From CAYPKG01 sp964411275 (GTDB taxonomy: Bacteria > Bacillota > Clostridia > Christensenellales > CAG-138): a DNA stretch of 64,000 nucleotides. Shown piece after piece: positions 24,630 to 33,671 of the stretch (positions are counted from its first letter, which is position 1; every line of letters begins with the position of its first letter). The stretch spans positions 7,974 to 71,973 of the forward strand of contig CAYPKG010000007.1 in assembly GCA_964411275.1 (NCBI GenBank), in the 5' to 3' direction. The position numbers and the translations under genes are program-made. The notes under the pieces were generated by a model. That model was not told where the DNA came from. It worked only from the letters and a program-made list of their open reading frames with translations, and did no database searches.

Positions 24630-25148
24630 CTATGTCCTGTACGCCGCGAGAATTTCACCGAAGTATACGGTATGGGGGTCGCCGTCGCTGCCCGCCTGCT
24701 CCTCGGGGACGTAAAAGCGTGCCGCCACCTCGGGCAGGTCCGCCATAGCCTCCTTCGTCATCTCTAGCTTCATCAGCACCCGGCATTCAAAATGCATGGC
24801 GCATCCCCCAAGCGCGTCCACCTTCCCCGCACGGGCGGGCAAAGTAGTGAGCCCCAGCTTTTCAAGTTTGTCCTCGTCCCGGCCGGAGACGGTGCCGCAA
24901 TGCCCCAGCTCCTTCTTGAGCGCCCCCTCAGCGGGGATGGATACCGTGAAATAAGGATGCTCCTGGAGCTTTTCATGGCTATACCGGCTTTGGCGCACCA
25001 GGATGGTGCACACCGGAATATTCCACACACGCCCCCATTGTCCCCAGCCGATCGTCATGGGGTTGGGCTTTCCCTCTCCCGTCATCAGAAACACAGCCGA
25101 ATTCAGCTTATTCGCCGCTTCTTGCAGCAATTCCGTATACTCTACCAT
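24630..25148 (-). CDS. Flavin reductase-like protein (FMN-binding split barrel)
   Basis: A 172-residue protein of the flavin reductase/DIM6 group. Seen: LNSAVFLMTGEGKPNPMTIGW, split by the family into a substrate strand and the FMN loop IGWGQWGRVWNIPVC, then LVRQSRYSHEKLQE and FTVSIPAEGALKKELGHCGTVSGRDEDK. It would bind FMN in the cytoplasm; whether it reduces free flavin or acts on another substrate is not known. ATG 25148 has AGGAGGAG in front. It lies 28 bases downstream of the CtpA gene. Confidence 0.85.
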   Translation of the reverse strand: MVEYTELLQEAANKLNSAVFLMTGEGKPNPMTIGWGQWGRVWNIPVCTILVRQSRYSHEKLQEHPYFTVSIPAEGALKKELGHCGTVSGRDEDKLEKLGLTTLPARAGKVDALGGCAMHFECRVLMKLEMTKEAMADLPEVAARFYVPEEQAGSDGDPHTVYFGEILAAYRT

Positions 25149-25176
25149 ATTTTTTCTCCTCCTGTAAGAATTCGTA

Positions 25177-26403
25177 TTATTTCGAAACAAGCGCCTCAAT
25201 TGTTTCCAGCGCCGCATTCAGCTGGGCGTCCTTGCCGGGGTCAAGCCCGTCAATATACGGATCGGTCCAGCCTTCGGCCGCTTCCGCCTCCACATCGGGA
25301 GTCAGTCCCACGCCCTCCACGCTGGTCTCATCCGCGAGAAAATAGGCCGCAATCGTCATCTTCGCCCATCCCTCATTGGAAGCGAGCCGCTTTGTGGATT
25401 GCACCACGCCTTTTCCGTACGTCTTTTTGCCCACAATCCGCCCCGCATCGTTCTTCTGCACTGCACCGGCAAACACCTCGCTGGCGCTGGCGCTGTTTTC
25501 GTTGACCAGTACCACAAGGGGTAACCCCAGCCCCGGCGCCTCCGCCCGGTATTGTGTTTCCTCACCGCCAGCGTATCGGACCGTCAATATGATGCCCTCT
25601 TCAAGCACCATGTCCGCCATCTCCACAACCCGATCCAGCTCGCCGCCGGGGTTGTTTCTTAAATCGATGATCAGCCCCTGCATGCCCTTCGCGCGAAGGC
25701 CGTCGATGGCGCTTTGAAACTCGCTGACGCACTCCCCGGTAAAGGAGTCCACCCTAAGATATCCCACGTTGCCCTGTAGCAGCACACCCTCCTCCACCCT
25801 GCGCAACACGCTTTTAGTCCGGACAACCGGCAACGTCAGCTCCCGCTCCCCCCGAAGCAGCGTCAGCCGCACCGTAGTGCCTACTTCCCCCTGTACCACG
25901 GCCCGGACTTCCTCCAGCGCTATCCCCAGGACGGGCTGCCCGTCCACCGCCACGATACGATCCCCGGGCATAACCCCGGCGGCATCCGCCGCGCCGCCCG
26001 AATACACCCGCAATACCACCACACCGTTTTTCTCGTCCGAAAGGCTGATCAGCGCGCCGATGCCGGTGTATTTCCCGCTCAGGTTCTCAAGATACTCCGC
26101 GTACTCTTCTTTGGAGTAATAGGCGGTATACCGGTCGCCGGTGCTTTTTAGCATGCCGGACAGCGCCCCAGACAGCAGCGTATCAGGGTCGGTTTCTTCC
26201 CCATACTGCTCAGACTCAATCAGCTTCATCAACTCCGCCACAGGCCGCACCGCGTTGAGCCCACGGTATTCCTCCCCGCGCAACACAGCAATGCCGTCAA
26301 TGACCCCGAGGTGTGAAAGCAAAAGCGCCGCCGATATGCCGCCAAGCGCAAGCATGGCTCCCGCAAGCATAAACAAAGCGGCGCGTTTCCAGGATTTTTT
26401 CAA
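25177..26403 (-). CDS. S41 family C-terminal processing protease (CtpA/CtpB type)
   Basis: A 408-residue membrane-anchored serine protease. Residues 8-30 are hydrophobic (ALFMLAGAMLALGGISAALLL). A PDZ domain follows (SGGAADAAGVMPGDRIVAVDGQPV), then the protease domain with DLRNNPGGELDRVV, the nucleophile region NENSASASEVFAGA and the lysine region VGKKTYGKGVVQ. CtpB relatives cut regulatory proteins during sporulation, others trim secreted proteins. Start is TTG 26403 after GAGGGAG. Its neighbour downstream is the flavin reductase gene. Confidence 0.92.
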   Translation of the reverse strand: MKKSWKRAALFMLAGAMLALGGISAALLLSHLGVIDGIAVLRGEEYRGLNAVRPVAELMKLIESEQYGEETDPDTLLSGALSGMLKSTGDRYTAYYSKEEYAEYLENLSGKYTGIGALISLSDEKNGVVVLRVYSGGAADAAGVMPGDRIVAVDGQPVLGIALEEVRAVVQGEVGTTVRLTLLRGERELTLPVVRTKSVLRRVEEGVLLQGNVGYLRVDSFTGECVSEFQSAIDGLRAKGMQGLIIDLRNNPGGELDRVVEMADMVLEEGIILTVRYAGGEETQYRAEAPGLGLPLVVLVNENSASASEVFAGAVQKNDAGRIVGKKTYGKGVVQSTKRLASNEGWAKMTIAAYFLADETSVEGVGLTPDVEAEAAEGWTDPYIDGLDPGKDAQLNAALETIEALVSK

Positions 26404-26416
26404 GTTTTTTGCTCCC

Positions 26417-27238
26417 TCACTTCATTACGCACCGGTCCACCCGGTACAGATCCTTCCTGCGGTTTTTCCCCACAGGAATGCTGCTTCTTAGTTCCTCCAG
26501 CAAGCCAAGATCCAGCTCCACCACCGCCAACGCTTCCTCTTCCCCGCAGTCGTAAAGCACAGTTCCATCCGGGGTGGCCACAAGGGAATGCCCATAGGCG
26601 TTTTTCGACTGGGCGGGGGACACCCCGGCTATAAATACCTGATTGTCCAGGGCCCTGGCACGCAGCAGCAGCTCCCAATGCCGGGGGCCTGTGGTTCGGG
26701 CAAACGACGCGGGAAGCGCGATTAAGTCAGCGCCCCTGTCCATCATCAGCCGGGACCATTCCGGGAACCGGATGTCAAAGCAAATGCCCACGGCGGTTTT
26801 CACCGGCCCATCCAGCAGCAACGGGTATTTTTCGCCTGGCGCCACGGTCTCGCTTTCCATAAACCGGTAGCCCGCCTTGGGCACATCCACATCGAACAGA
26901 TGCGCCTTTCTGTATTTGCCAAGATACCGGCCCTGGGCGTCGAAGCACATGGAGGTATTATATAGTTTATCCTCTTTAAGCTCCGGAACAGAACCGCCTA
27001 TTATAAATAATCCGGTTTCCCTTGCGGTTGTCTCCAGCATTTGCGCCGTCTCGCCGCCCGGACAGGGTTCCGCCGCGCCGTGAAATAACCGGGTCTCGTA
27101 TGTGATCGTAAACATCTCCGGCAAAATCGCCATCTGCGCCCCCCGGTCCGCCGCCCGCAGCAGCATTTCCCGGGCACGCTTGAGATTATCTGTCTTATCG
27201 GCAGTGACATTCAGCTGACACAACGCAAGTTTCAACAT
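26417..27238 (-). CDS. Carbon-nitrogen hydrolase (omega-amidase/nitrilase family)
   Basis: A 273-residue cytosolic amidase with the Glu-Lys-Cys triad: ILPEMF (Glu 41), KYRKAHLFD (Lys about 114) and GICFDIRFPE (Cys about 148). The C-terminal pattern LLLRARALDNQVFIAGVSPA and YDCGEEEALAVVELD fits the omega-amidase branch, which hydrolyses alpha-ketoglutaramate or ketosuccinamate. Start placed at ATG 27238 after GGGAG. It lies 13 bases upstream of ctpA and 60 bases after thrC. Confidence 0.88.
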   Translation of the reverse strand: MLKLALCQLNVTADKTDNLKRAREMLLRAADRGAQMAILPEMFTITYETRLFHGAAEPCPGGETAQMLETTARETGLFIIGGSVPELKEDKLYNTSMCFDAQGRYLGKYRKAHLFDVDVPKAGYRFMESETVAPGEKYPLLLDGPVKTAVGICFDIRFPEWSRLMMDRGADLIALPASFARTTGPRHWELLLRARALDNQVFIAGVSPAQSKNAYGHSLVATPDGTVLYDCGEEEALAVVELDLGLLEELRSSIPVGKNRRKDLYRVDRCVMK

Positions 27239-27297
27239 ACAAACGCTCCCTTCTATGTGTATGGCGATGCCCGGGCATCGCTCATAGTGTATCCAAA

Positions 27298-28770
27298 TTA
27301 ATCTAAAACCTCCAGCACCCGCCGCCCCATTTCGGATAGTTCGCACACGGCGCTATGCAATACAAGCTTGCCATGGAGACCGCTGATCGCCACGGGCACC
27401 GCTGCCCCAGTCAGGGCGGAAAGCCTGCGGGCATTTTCAAAATCGTCCTCTTTCGGGGCTTCAAACGCCCCCAGCACATCGGTCGCAAACTTAAAGGGGT
27501 TTGCGGTGGACAGCAGCACCGTATGATTATGATCCGCGGTGGCCTGCACATATCGGTTCAGCATCGTCTGGCCCACGGCGGTATGGGGATCCATCAGATA
27601 TCCCGTTTGTTCAAATTGCGTCCGGATGGTAGCGAGGGTGTCCGCCTCGCCGCACCAGTCTGCCACAAACAGCGCGCCCATCTTCTCAAGCATCCCGGCG
27701 TCCACCTGATAGCTCCCGCCCTCTTTCAGGCTTTGCATGAATGCGCTGACTTTTCCTGCGTCCCTGCCCGCCATCTCGAACACCAGGCGCTCCAGGTTGG
27801 AGGAAATGAGGATGTCGATGGAGCAGGACATGCTCTTGTAAAACGGCCTGCGGCTGTCATATGCTCCGGTATGGAAGAAATCCGTCAATACATTGTTACG
27901 GTTGGAAGCGCACAGGAGTTTGTGTACCGGCAGGCCCATGCGCATGGCGTAGTACCCGGCGAGGATGTCCCCGAAATTGCCTGTGGGCACACAGAAATTA
28001 ACCTTGTCCCCCTGTTGAATGCGGCCCGCCGCAACCAATTGGGCGTACGCGCTCCAATAATACACGATCTGGGGCAATAGCCTGCCGAAATTGATGGAGT
28101 TGGCCGAGGACAGCTGCCAGCCGCGCTGTGCGAGCTGTTCCTTAATGTCCGGATCGGCGAATATTTTTTTGACCCCTGTCTGGGCGTCATCAAAATTCCC
28201 CCGAACGGCGCAAACATGGACGTTGTTCCCCTCCTGGGTGACCATTTGCATCCGCTGGGCGCGGCTTACGCCGCCGTCGGGGTAAAACACCTGTATGGCA
28301 GTGCCGGGCACGCCACAAAAGCCCTCCAGGGCGGCCTTGCCCGTGTCGCCGGATGTGGCCACAAGGATGTATACCTTTTTGTCGGTGCCGGTGCGCGCGA
28401 TGGAGTCGCGCATGAGATACGGCAGCATTTGCAGCGCCATGTCCTTAAACGCCAGGGTGGGCCCGTGCCAAAGCTCCAGCACGCTTTCCCCAACCCTTAA
28501 GGGCATAACGGGGGCGATAGCGGGCGTGTCAAACCGGGGGCCGTAGGCGCTTTTGATCAGGGCCGTTAGCTCCTCCTCCGGGATGTCCAGGTATTGTCCC
28601 ATAATAAGCCGGGCCATCCCCTGATAATCCTGAGAAAGCGCCAACGCCGCGCCTAGCCCGATCTTCGGGAACGCCTCGGGCACGTACAATCCGCCGGACG
28701 GGCAAATGCCCCTGACGATGGCCTCAGCCGCCGACACCGGCGCGCCCCCCCGGGTGCTCAGATACCGCAT
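27298..28770 (-). CDS. thrC: Threonine synthase (first copy, long type)
   Basis: A 490-residue PLP enzyme converting O-phosphohomoserine to threonine. N-terminal YLSTRGGAPVSAAEAIVRG, the PLP lysine in GPTLAFKDMALQMLPY, ATSGDTGKAALEGF and VPTGNFGDILAGYYA are all typical of the long bacterial form. GGAGG precedes the ATG. A second, structurally different threonine synthase-like gene occurs at 50383, so this organism has two. Confidence 0.93.
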   Translation of the reverse strand: MRYLSTRGGAPVSAAEAIVRGICPSGGLYVPEAFPKIGLGAALALSQDYQGMARLIMGQYLDIPEEELTALIKSAYGPRFDTPAIAPVMPLRVGESVLELWHGPTLAFKDMALQMLPYLMRDSIARTGTDKKVYILVATSGDTGKAALEGFCGVPGTAIQVFYPDGGVSRAQRMQMVTQEGNNVHVCAVRGNFDDAQTGVKKIFADPDIKEQLAQRGWQLSSANSINFGRLLPQIVYYWSAYAQLVAAGRIQQGDKVNFCVPTGNFGDILAGYYAMRMGLPVHKLLCASNRNNVLTDFFHTGAYDSRRPFYKSMSCSIDILISSNLERLVFEMAGRDAGKVSAFMQSLKEGGSYQVDAGMLEKMGALFVADWCGEADTLATIRTQFEQTGYLMDPHTAVGQTMLNRYVQATADHNHTVLLSTANPFKFATDVLGAFEAPKEDDFENARRLSALTGAAVPVAISGLHGKLVLHSAVCELSEMGRRVLEVLD

Positions 28771-28806
28771 ACAACACTTCCTCCAACGATCATAAATATA
28801 GGGGAA

Positions 28807-28830
28807 GGGCGGGTGTTTTTCAGCCCGCCC
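28807..28830. terminator. GC-rich hairpin between the P-loop gene and thrC
   Basis: GGGCGGG (28807-28813), 10-base loop, CCCGCCC (28824-28830). It has no proper T-tract on the minus strand, so it may be a weak terminator or a 5' structure ahead of thrC. Confidence 0.35.
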
Positions 28831-28969
28831 CCATAAAAACTTATATTCTTCAGTCCAGGGCCGCTCCCCTTATACTATTCCTCTTTTTCAGATCGCTTCC
28901 ATATCATTTGAAGCGGTAAAATAGTATTTCCCAATCCGCAGGTATAAAACTCATCCGTGCGGATTAGCG

Positions 28970-29380
28970 TTATACGACGTACTGCTTTAAGTATGCGGGG
29001 ATATCGTCTGGGTTTCCGCTGATGCTGATGATTACCTTGACGTCGCATTTCTCGGCAAATTTCGTGAGATGCTCAAACAAGCCCTCCAGCGTATCCAAGG
29101 AATGATGCACGATTTTCAGGAAGCCGTCGATAAACAGATACTCGAGATCAAAATCCTGTGCGGCGATCCCGCAAAGAAAACCATAAAACATTTTCGGGCC
29201 ATCGATTTCGAATTCCGACGCGTCAATGAACCGTATTTCATGTTTCAGGTCAAACATGTACTGATTGTCATCATCGATAAAAACGATGCTGCCCTTGGAT
29301 TCCTTTATCGCTTCGTTGGCCATGCTTATGATTTGCTTGGTTTTGCCTGCTCCACGTTCGCCAAATATCACGCGTATCAA
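28970..29380 (-). CDS. Small P-loop ATP-binding protein
   Basis: A 136-residue protein with a clear Walker A, FGERGAGKTKQ (residues 7-14 core), an aspartate-rich VFIDDDNQYMF and a Walker B-like EYLFIDGFLKIV. Homologues in Clostridia are, as I recall, labelled ATP-binding or PilT-like, but no pilus motif or other domain is present and the function is unknown. It starts at TTG 29380 after an AGGAGGG. It lies between the isopropylmalate/citrate synthase-like gene and thrC, all on the minus strand. Confidence 0.65.
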   Translation of the reverse strand: MIRVIFGERGAGKTKQIISMANEAIKESKGSIVFIDDDNQYMFDLKHEIRFIDASEFEIDGPKMFYGFLCGIAAQDFDLEYLFIDGFLKIVHHSLDTLEGLFEHLTKFAEKCDVKVIISISGNPDDIPAYLKQYVV

Positions 29381-29487
29381 GGTGAATCCCTCCTTTTTTA
29401 TGCGCGCCTTAGCGCCTTATACAATCCTATTATACCCCGGCCACGAGGAGGAGGGCAAGGGGAAATCCCTCCTTTTCACCTTATATA

Positions 29488-30855
29488 CTAATTTGTGTTG
29501 CATTCCTCATACAGCGCGCTCAGTTCGCCATCGCTCATGGTGGTGGTACGGCCGCCCACATACATGGCGTCCACCCGGGCCTTCATCGCCGCGACGCAGG
29601 GATCGCTTTTCTTCACCGCGTCGTCGCCCTTCAACCCGTAATAGCCGTTGATCCAGTGGGCAACCCCCGCAAGACCGCTGTAAGCGTCCACCAGCACCTT
29701 CGGCGCACGCTTTAAAATGGCGGTGGTGTCGAATATATTGTAGATGCGCTCATCCTTTAACAGCCCGTCAGCGTGAATGCCGGCCTTTGTGACGTTAAAC
29801 TCGCTGCCCACGAACGGCGTACGGGGCGGGATCGCATAGCCGATTTCCTTTTCAAAATATTCCGCAATCTCGGTAATGACCGAAAGATCCATTCCATCGG
29901 TGCCGCCCCGAAGGGAACAGTATTCCATCACCATGGCCTCCAGCGGGCAGTTGCCGGTGCGCTCCCCAATGCCTAACAGCGAACAGTTCACGCTGGAGCA
30001 GCCGAACAGCCAGGCTGTTGAGGCGTTGGTAACCGCCTTGCAAAAATCGTTGTGGCCATGCCATTCCAGCATTTCGCTGCGCAGGTTGGCATACTGGCTA
30101 AGGCCGTATATGATCCCCTGCACGCTTCTGGGCAGGGACACGCCGGGGTAGCTCACGCCAAGCCCCATGGTATCGCAGCAGCGGATTTTGATGGGAATGC
30201 CGCTTTCCTGTCCAAGCTCTGTGAGCGCATGGGCAAAAGGCACCACAAACCCATAGAAATCTGCCCGGGTGATGTCCTCAAAATGGCAGCGGGGGCGTAT
30301 CCCACGGTCCAGCGCCATCTTCACCACGCCCAGGTATTTATCGATTGCCTGCTGCCTCGTCAGCTTCATCTTATTGAAAATATGATAGTCCGAGCAGCTC
30401 ACAAGAATGCCGGTCTCTTTGACGCCGACGGATTTCACCAGCTCAAAGTCCTGTTCCGTCGCCCGGATCCAGGTGGTAACCTCAGGAAACGCATAGCCCA
30501 TGGACATGCACTGCAACAGCGACTTCCGGTCGGTTTCCGAATAGACAAAGAACTCGCTTTGCCGGATCAGGCCTCTGGGCCCGCCCAGCCTGTGCAGCAT
30601 CCGGTATAGCGTGGTGATCTGCTCTGGCGTAAACGGCGCGCGGGATTGCTGCCCGTCCCGGAATGTGGTGTCCGTGATCCAGATTTCGCTGGGCATGTTC
30701 ATGGGAACCACCCGGTTGTTGAAGGCGACTTTCGGCACTTCCTGATAATCGAATATTTCCTCAAACAGGTTTGGCTCCGGTACATCTTGCACCGAATAGG
30801 TATAGTAGTTTTCCTGCAACAGATTGTTTCTTGTGTTAAATCCAATCTTGCTCAT
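29488..30855 (-). CDS. DRE-TIM metallolyase: Re-citrate / 2-isopropylmalate synthase-like
   Basis: A 455-residue acyl-CoA Claisen-condensing enzyme of the isopropylmalate/homocitrate/citramalate synthase superfamily. The metal motif is ITDTTFRDGQQSR; others are SCSDYHIFNKMKLTR, CHFEDITRADFYGF, EWHGHNDFCKAVTNA (HxH ligands) and GIGERTGNCPLEA. The N-terminal lead-in and the DITRADFYGF stretch recall clostridial Re-citrate synthase more than LeuA, and no allosteric LeuA C-terminal domain is present. Re-citrate synthase would feed 2-oxoglutarate and glutamate synthesis in an incomplete anaerobic TCA path. Substrate assignment is inference. Confidence 0.75.
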   Translation of the reverse strand: MSKIGFNTRNNLLQENYYTYSVQDVPEPNLFEEIFDYQEVPKVAFNNRVVPMNMPSEIWITDTTFRDGQQSRAPFTPEQITTLYRMLHRLGGPRGLIRQSEFFVYSETDRKSLLQCMSMGYAFPEVTTWIRATEQDFELVKSVGVKETGILVSCSDYHIFNKMKLTRQQAIDKYLGVVKMALDRGIRPRCHFEDITRADFYGFVVPFAHALTELGQESGIPIKIRCCDTMGLGVSYPGVSLPRSVQGIIYGLSQYANLRSEMLEWHGHNDFCKAVTNASTAWLFGCSSVNCSLLGIGERTGNCPLEAMVMEYCSLRGGTDGMDLSVITEIAEYFEKEIGYAIPPRTPFVGSEFNVTKAGIHADGLLKDERIYNIFDTTAILKRAPKVLVDAYSGLAGVAHWINGYYGLKGDDAVKKSDPCVAAMKARVDAMYVGGRTTTMSDGELSALYEECNTN

Positions 30856-30893
30856 ACGTCCTCCTGCTTGTTCTGTAATTGTATTCTTGTATT

Positions 30894-30913
30894 ATTGTAT
30901 CCATGTATACAAT
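30894..30913. promoter_or_regulatory. Palindrome in the divergent region between the citrate synthase-like gene and the ComEC operon
   Basis: ATTGTAT (30894-30900), 6-base spacer, ATACAAT (30907-30913), 40-60 bases before the synthase ATG. Candidate operator; regulator unknown. The divergent region also has CTGTACAG and TTGACA (about 31003) facing the other way. Confidence 0.4.
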
Positions 30914-31042
30914 CCGATTGCTGTTCATTATACCCGTTTGAAATTGGAGGTGTCAATAGCTGAAACCATATTCTGTACAGAAACAGACAAATATATTATA
31001 CTGTTGACAGGAACAATTCGACATAACCGTAGATATCTCGAT

Positions 31043-31693
31043 ATGAGGGTGGTGAATGTTACGGGCAAGCAAAAGCAATCCAAGGAAATAGGCGGCTACG
31101 TGGGCATAGCGCTGCTGATCGTCTGCTGTGTGCTGGCTTATGTGCTAATCCCCCGGGAAAAAAGCGGCGCTGAGGCAACCCCCACTCCCCAGGCAACCGT
31201 GGAGGCCACCCCCGCCGCCACGCCCTGTCCCTATCCCCGGGAGGAGGAAGTGTTGCTGTCGTTGGCATACAGCGGCATATCCTGCCAGAAAGCGGAGGAG
31301 GCCCATACCTACAACGTGCAGACGGCGCCCAAGGGGGAAGCCTATTCTTGTTCCCTATCCATCAAGGACGGCACGGTGCGCGCCATCTCGTTGATGCTGC
31401 CGGGACTTCCGAGCATACAGCTTGGGGAAAACCCCATCGGGATTGAAATTGACGTATATGAAAAAGTGGAAGCGCGCCGCAAAGCCCAAAATGCCGATTG
31501 CGAAAAGCTCATCAGCGCAATCTGGGACGCGCTCTTGGCACCGGATGTGCTGCCAGCGTCCTTTAAGCTTAGGTGCACGCAGCTGACCCTCCAGGCCAAG
31601 CCGGAGCCTGCGGACGATAGCTGGGATAATGCGGTTTTCTCCGTATATCAAACCGAAGCCGGGGACAGGGTGCTGTCCCTCTCCCTCTCGTGA
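31043..31693 (+). CDS. Single-pass membrane-anchored protein preceding comEC
   Basis: About 216 residues: a short cytoplasmic N-terminus, one membrane helix (GYVGIALLIVCCVLAYVLI), a Thr/Pro/Ala-rich linker (TPTPQATVEATPAATP) and an extracytoplasmic domain of about 150 residues beginning EEEVLLSLAYSGISCQK. I do not recognise the domain. The start is uncertain: ATG 31043 is used but nearby GTG codons are possible, and longer frames upstream overlap promoter-like sequence. It overlaps comEC by 4 bases (GTGA), so the two are translated together and the protein may work with the DNA-uptake channel or simply share expression. Confidence 0.6.
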   Translation: MRVVNVTGKQKQSKEIGGYVGIALLIVCCVLAYVLIPREKSGAEATPTPQATVEATPAATPCPYPREEEVLLSLAYSGISCQKAEEAHTYNVQTAPKGEAYSCSLSIKDGTVRAISLMLPGLPSIQLGENPIGIEIDVYEKVEARRKAQNADCEKLISAIWDALLAPDVLPASFKLRCTQLTLQAKPEPADDSWDNAVFSVYQTEAGDRVLSLSLS

Positions 31694-33204
31694 ACAATCC
31701 TACAATCGATTATAAAAGCCCCCGGGGAAGCCGGTTATGCAATCCCAGGCCGGTGGTTTTGGCGGCGCTGGGGCTTTGCCTTGGGATTTACCTCAGCCGC
31801 GCCACCAATCAGCCGATGCTGGGTCTTGTGATGCTGCTTGGCACACTAGGGCTGCTGCTGCTAAAATGCCGGTGGTTTGCGCTTTTTACCCTGTGCGCGG
31901 CGCTGGGCCTGTTTCGGGCGCTGTTGGCGGTGCCCGGTCCCGTGGCAACAGGGACTGGTACGCTAACAGGGCGGGTTTGCGAGCAGCCCCAATGGGGCCG
32001 CGATGGCCACGTCCTGACCCTCAACAACGCCTCCATCGGCGGCGTTTCCCTGCCAGGGCGGGTGGTGCTGGCGATTGGCGATTACGGCCTTTCCCCAGCC
32101 TATGGCCAAATCGTGGAGGCCACAGCACAAATCCGCCCGTCACAGCCCGCCAAACGACCAGGCGGGTATGACGAGCAGGTCTACGACTGGAGCCGTGGCA
32201 TCGCAGCCCGGGCCAAGGCCGATACCGCCACGCTGTTTGCCGGAAGAACGGACGCGTATGGCGGGCTTCTCTCCCTTCGGGAAACACTAGAGGATAATTT
32301 AGCCGCGCTGTACGGCCCCCGCCTTGGCCCCCTGGCCACCGGCATGCTTCTCGGGGATAAATCCCAGCTGGACAGCGACCTCTTGGGCCGCTTTCAAGGC
32401 GCGGGACTGTCCCATCTGCTGGCCGTGTCCGGCCTGCATGTGTCCTTGCTGTGCGCCGCGCTGCTGTGGGCGTTAAAGCGGGCGCCAATCCGGGTGCGCA
32501 TCGGCATCGCCGCCGGGTTCCTGCTGCTGTACTGCGCCATGTGCGCCTTCTCGGCGTCTGCGGTGCGGGCTGCGCTGATGACACTCAGCATGCTGTCCGG
32601 ACAGGCTCTTCGCCGCCGCCCCGACAGCCTGAGCGCCCTTTCGTTCAGCGCGGTGCTGCTGCTTTTGATCAATCCATTTTTCCTGTTTACCGCCGGGTTT
32701 CTACTGTCCTACACGGCAGTCATCGGCATCCTGCTGGTAACGCCTGTGCTCTCGACCCTGCTTAAGCCCCTTCCCCCGGCGATAAGCACAGGGCTTGCAA
32801 CCACCCTGGGCGCGCAGCTGGGTTCGCTGCCGGTAACCGCCGCCTGCTTTGGGGAATTTCCCATAGCGGGTTTTGTCACAAACCTGGTGGCAGTCCCGCT
32901 GTCGGGTCTTGCGCTGATCCCTTCGCTTCTTGCCGCAATATGCTATGGATTTGTGCCGGGGCTGGCAAAACTATTTGGGATTGTAGGCGAAGGCGCACTC
33001 CTGCTGATGAGTGGGGCGGCTGGTTTTACCGCCGCCCGGTTTCCCTTTGTTTCCATCCCCGGGCCATCCCTGTTTGCGGGACTGCTCTACTTCCTCAGCT
33101 TCACCTTTTTCTCAAGGTTTTGCCTTTTGGGCGCGCGAAGCCGGGGACAGCTGGGCGGGCTGTGCCTCGCGCTCTGTGCTGTCCTGTGGGCCCTTGGGAA
33201 ATAA
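31690..33204 (+). CDS. comEC: ComEC/Rec2 family DNA-uptake channel protein, short form
   Basis: A 504-residue polytopic membrane protein. It has the N-terminal DUF4131 region with an OB-like segment (GTGTLTGRVCEQPQWGRDG) and the competence domain with MLLGDKSQL and the hallmark LSHLLAVSGLHVSLL (about 240), then FSASAVRAALMTLSML. ComEC imports single-stranded DNA. The metallo-beta-lactamase-like nuclease domain present at the C-terminus of full ComEC (about 750 residues) is absent; the protein ends after the last helix. Starts at GTG 31690. Confidence 0.85.
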   Translation: MNNPTIDYKSPRGSRLCNPRPVVLAALGLCLGIYLSRATNQPMLGLVMLLGTLGLLLLKCRWFALFTLCAALGLFRALLAVPGPVATGTGTLTGRVCEQPQWGRDGHVLTLNNASIGGVSLPGRVVLAIGDYGLSPAYGQIVEATAQIRPSQPAKRPGGYDEQVYDWSRGIAARAKADTATLFAGRTDAYGGLLSLRETLEDNLAALYGPRLGPLATGMLLGDKSQLDSDLLGRFQGAGLSHLLAVSGLHVSLLCAALLWALKRAPIRVRIGIAAGFLLLYCAMCAFSASAVRAALMTLSMLSGQALRRRPDSLSALSFSAVLLLLINPFFLFTAGFLLSYTAVIGILLVTPVLSTLLKPLPPAISTGLATTLGAQLGSLPVTAACFGEFPIAGFVTNLVAVPLSGLALIPSLLAAICYGFVPGLAKLFGIVGEGALLLMSGAAGFTAARFPFVSIPGPSLFAGLLYFLSFTFFSRFCLLGARSRGQLGGLCLALCAVLWALGK

Positions 33205-33292
33205 GTCATAAATTATGCAGATTGTTACAGAACCATTGCATGTCTCATACAAAAGGATTATACTATGAACAAGATGGTGGGGGGATTATGTT

Positions 33293-33640
33293 ATGAAAAA
33301 AGTGAAAGTTACTGTCAGTATTGCCGATCAACTCATCACCCTTTGCGGAACTGAGGATGAAGGGTACATCGAAGGGGTCGCAGCTTACGTGGATACAAAA
33401 ATGCGAGAGCTGCAGCGCACAAACCCCGCCTTGTCCACCAGCGCCTGCGTGATGCTGGCCGCTGTCAATATCACGGACGAGCTGTTTAAGCTGCGGCAAC
33501 AGTATGCTGAGCTTGACCAGCGGATTTCAGAGCTCGCGCCAGAGGTTGAGGGCGCTGTCGGCGGCCATCTCCGTGCCCACGCCGCCGATCAAGCCCCCGC
33601 GCACCCGCGCGGCAAAGGCCCCTGTGAAGCGTCCCTTTGA
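33293..33640 (+). CDS. zapA: Cell division protein ZapA
   Basis: A 115-residue FtsZ-ring-associated protein. The N-terminal dimer domain reads KVKVTVSIADQLITLCGTEDEGYIEGVAAYVDTKM (split: VSIADQLITLCG, EEGYI-type helix) and continues into the coiled coil AAVNITDELFKLRQQYAELDQRISEL. The last 30 residues (HLRAHAADQAPAHPRGKG) are low complexity and unlike usual ZapA; they may be a lineage-specific tail. GGGGGA lies in front of the ATG. A strong terminator follows. Confidence 0.82.
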   Translation: MKKVKVTVSIADQLITLCGTEDEGYIEGVAAYVDTKMRELQRTNPALSTSACVMLAAVNITDELFKLRQQYAELDQRISELAPEVEGAVGGHLRAHAADQAPAHPRGKGPCEASL

Positions 33641-33671
33641 AGAGGTGAAAGCATAACATAACGATTGCAAT

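Noticed and set aside
28771..28969. T-box or threonine attenuator before thrC
   Set aside because: There is a GC hairpin but no T-box sequence, specifier loop or Thr-codon-rich leader peptide.
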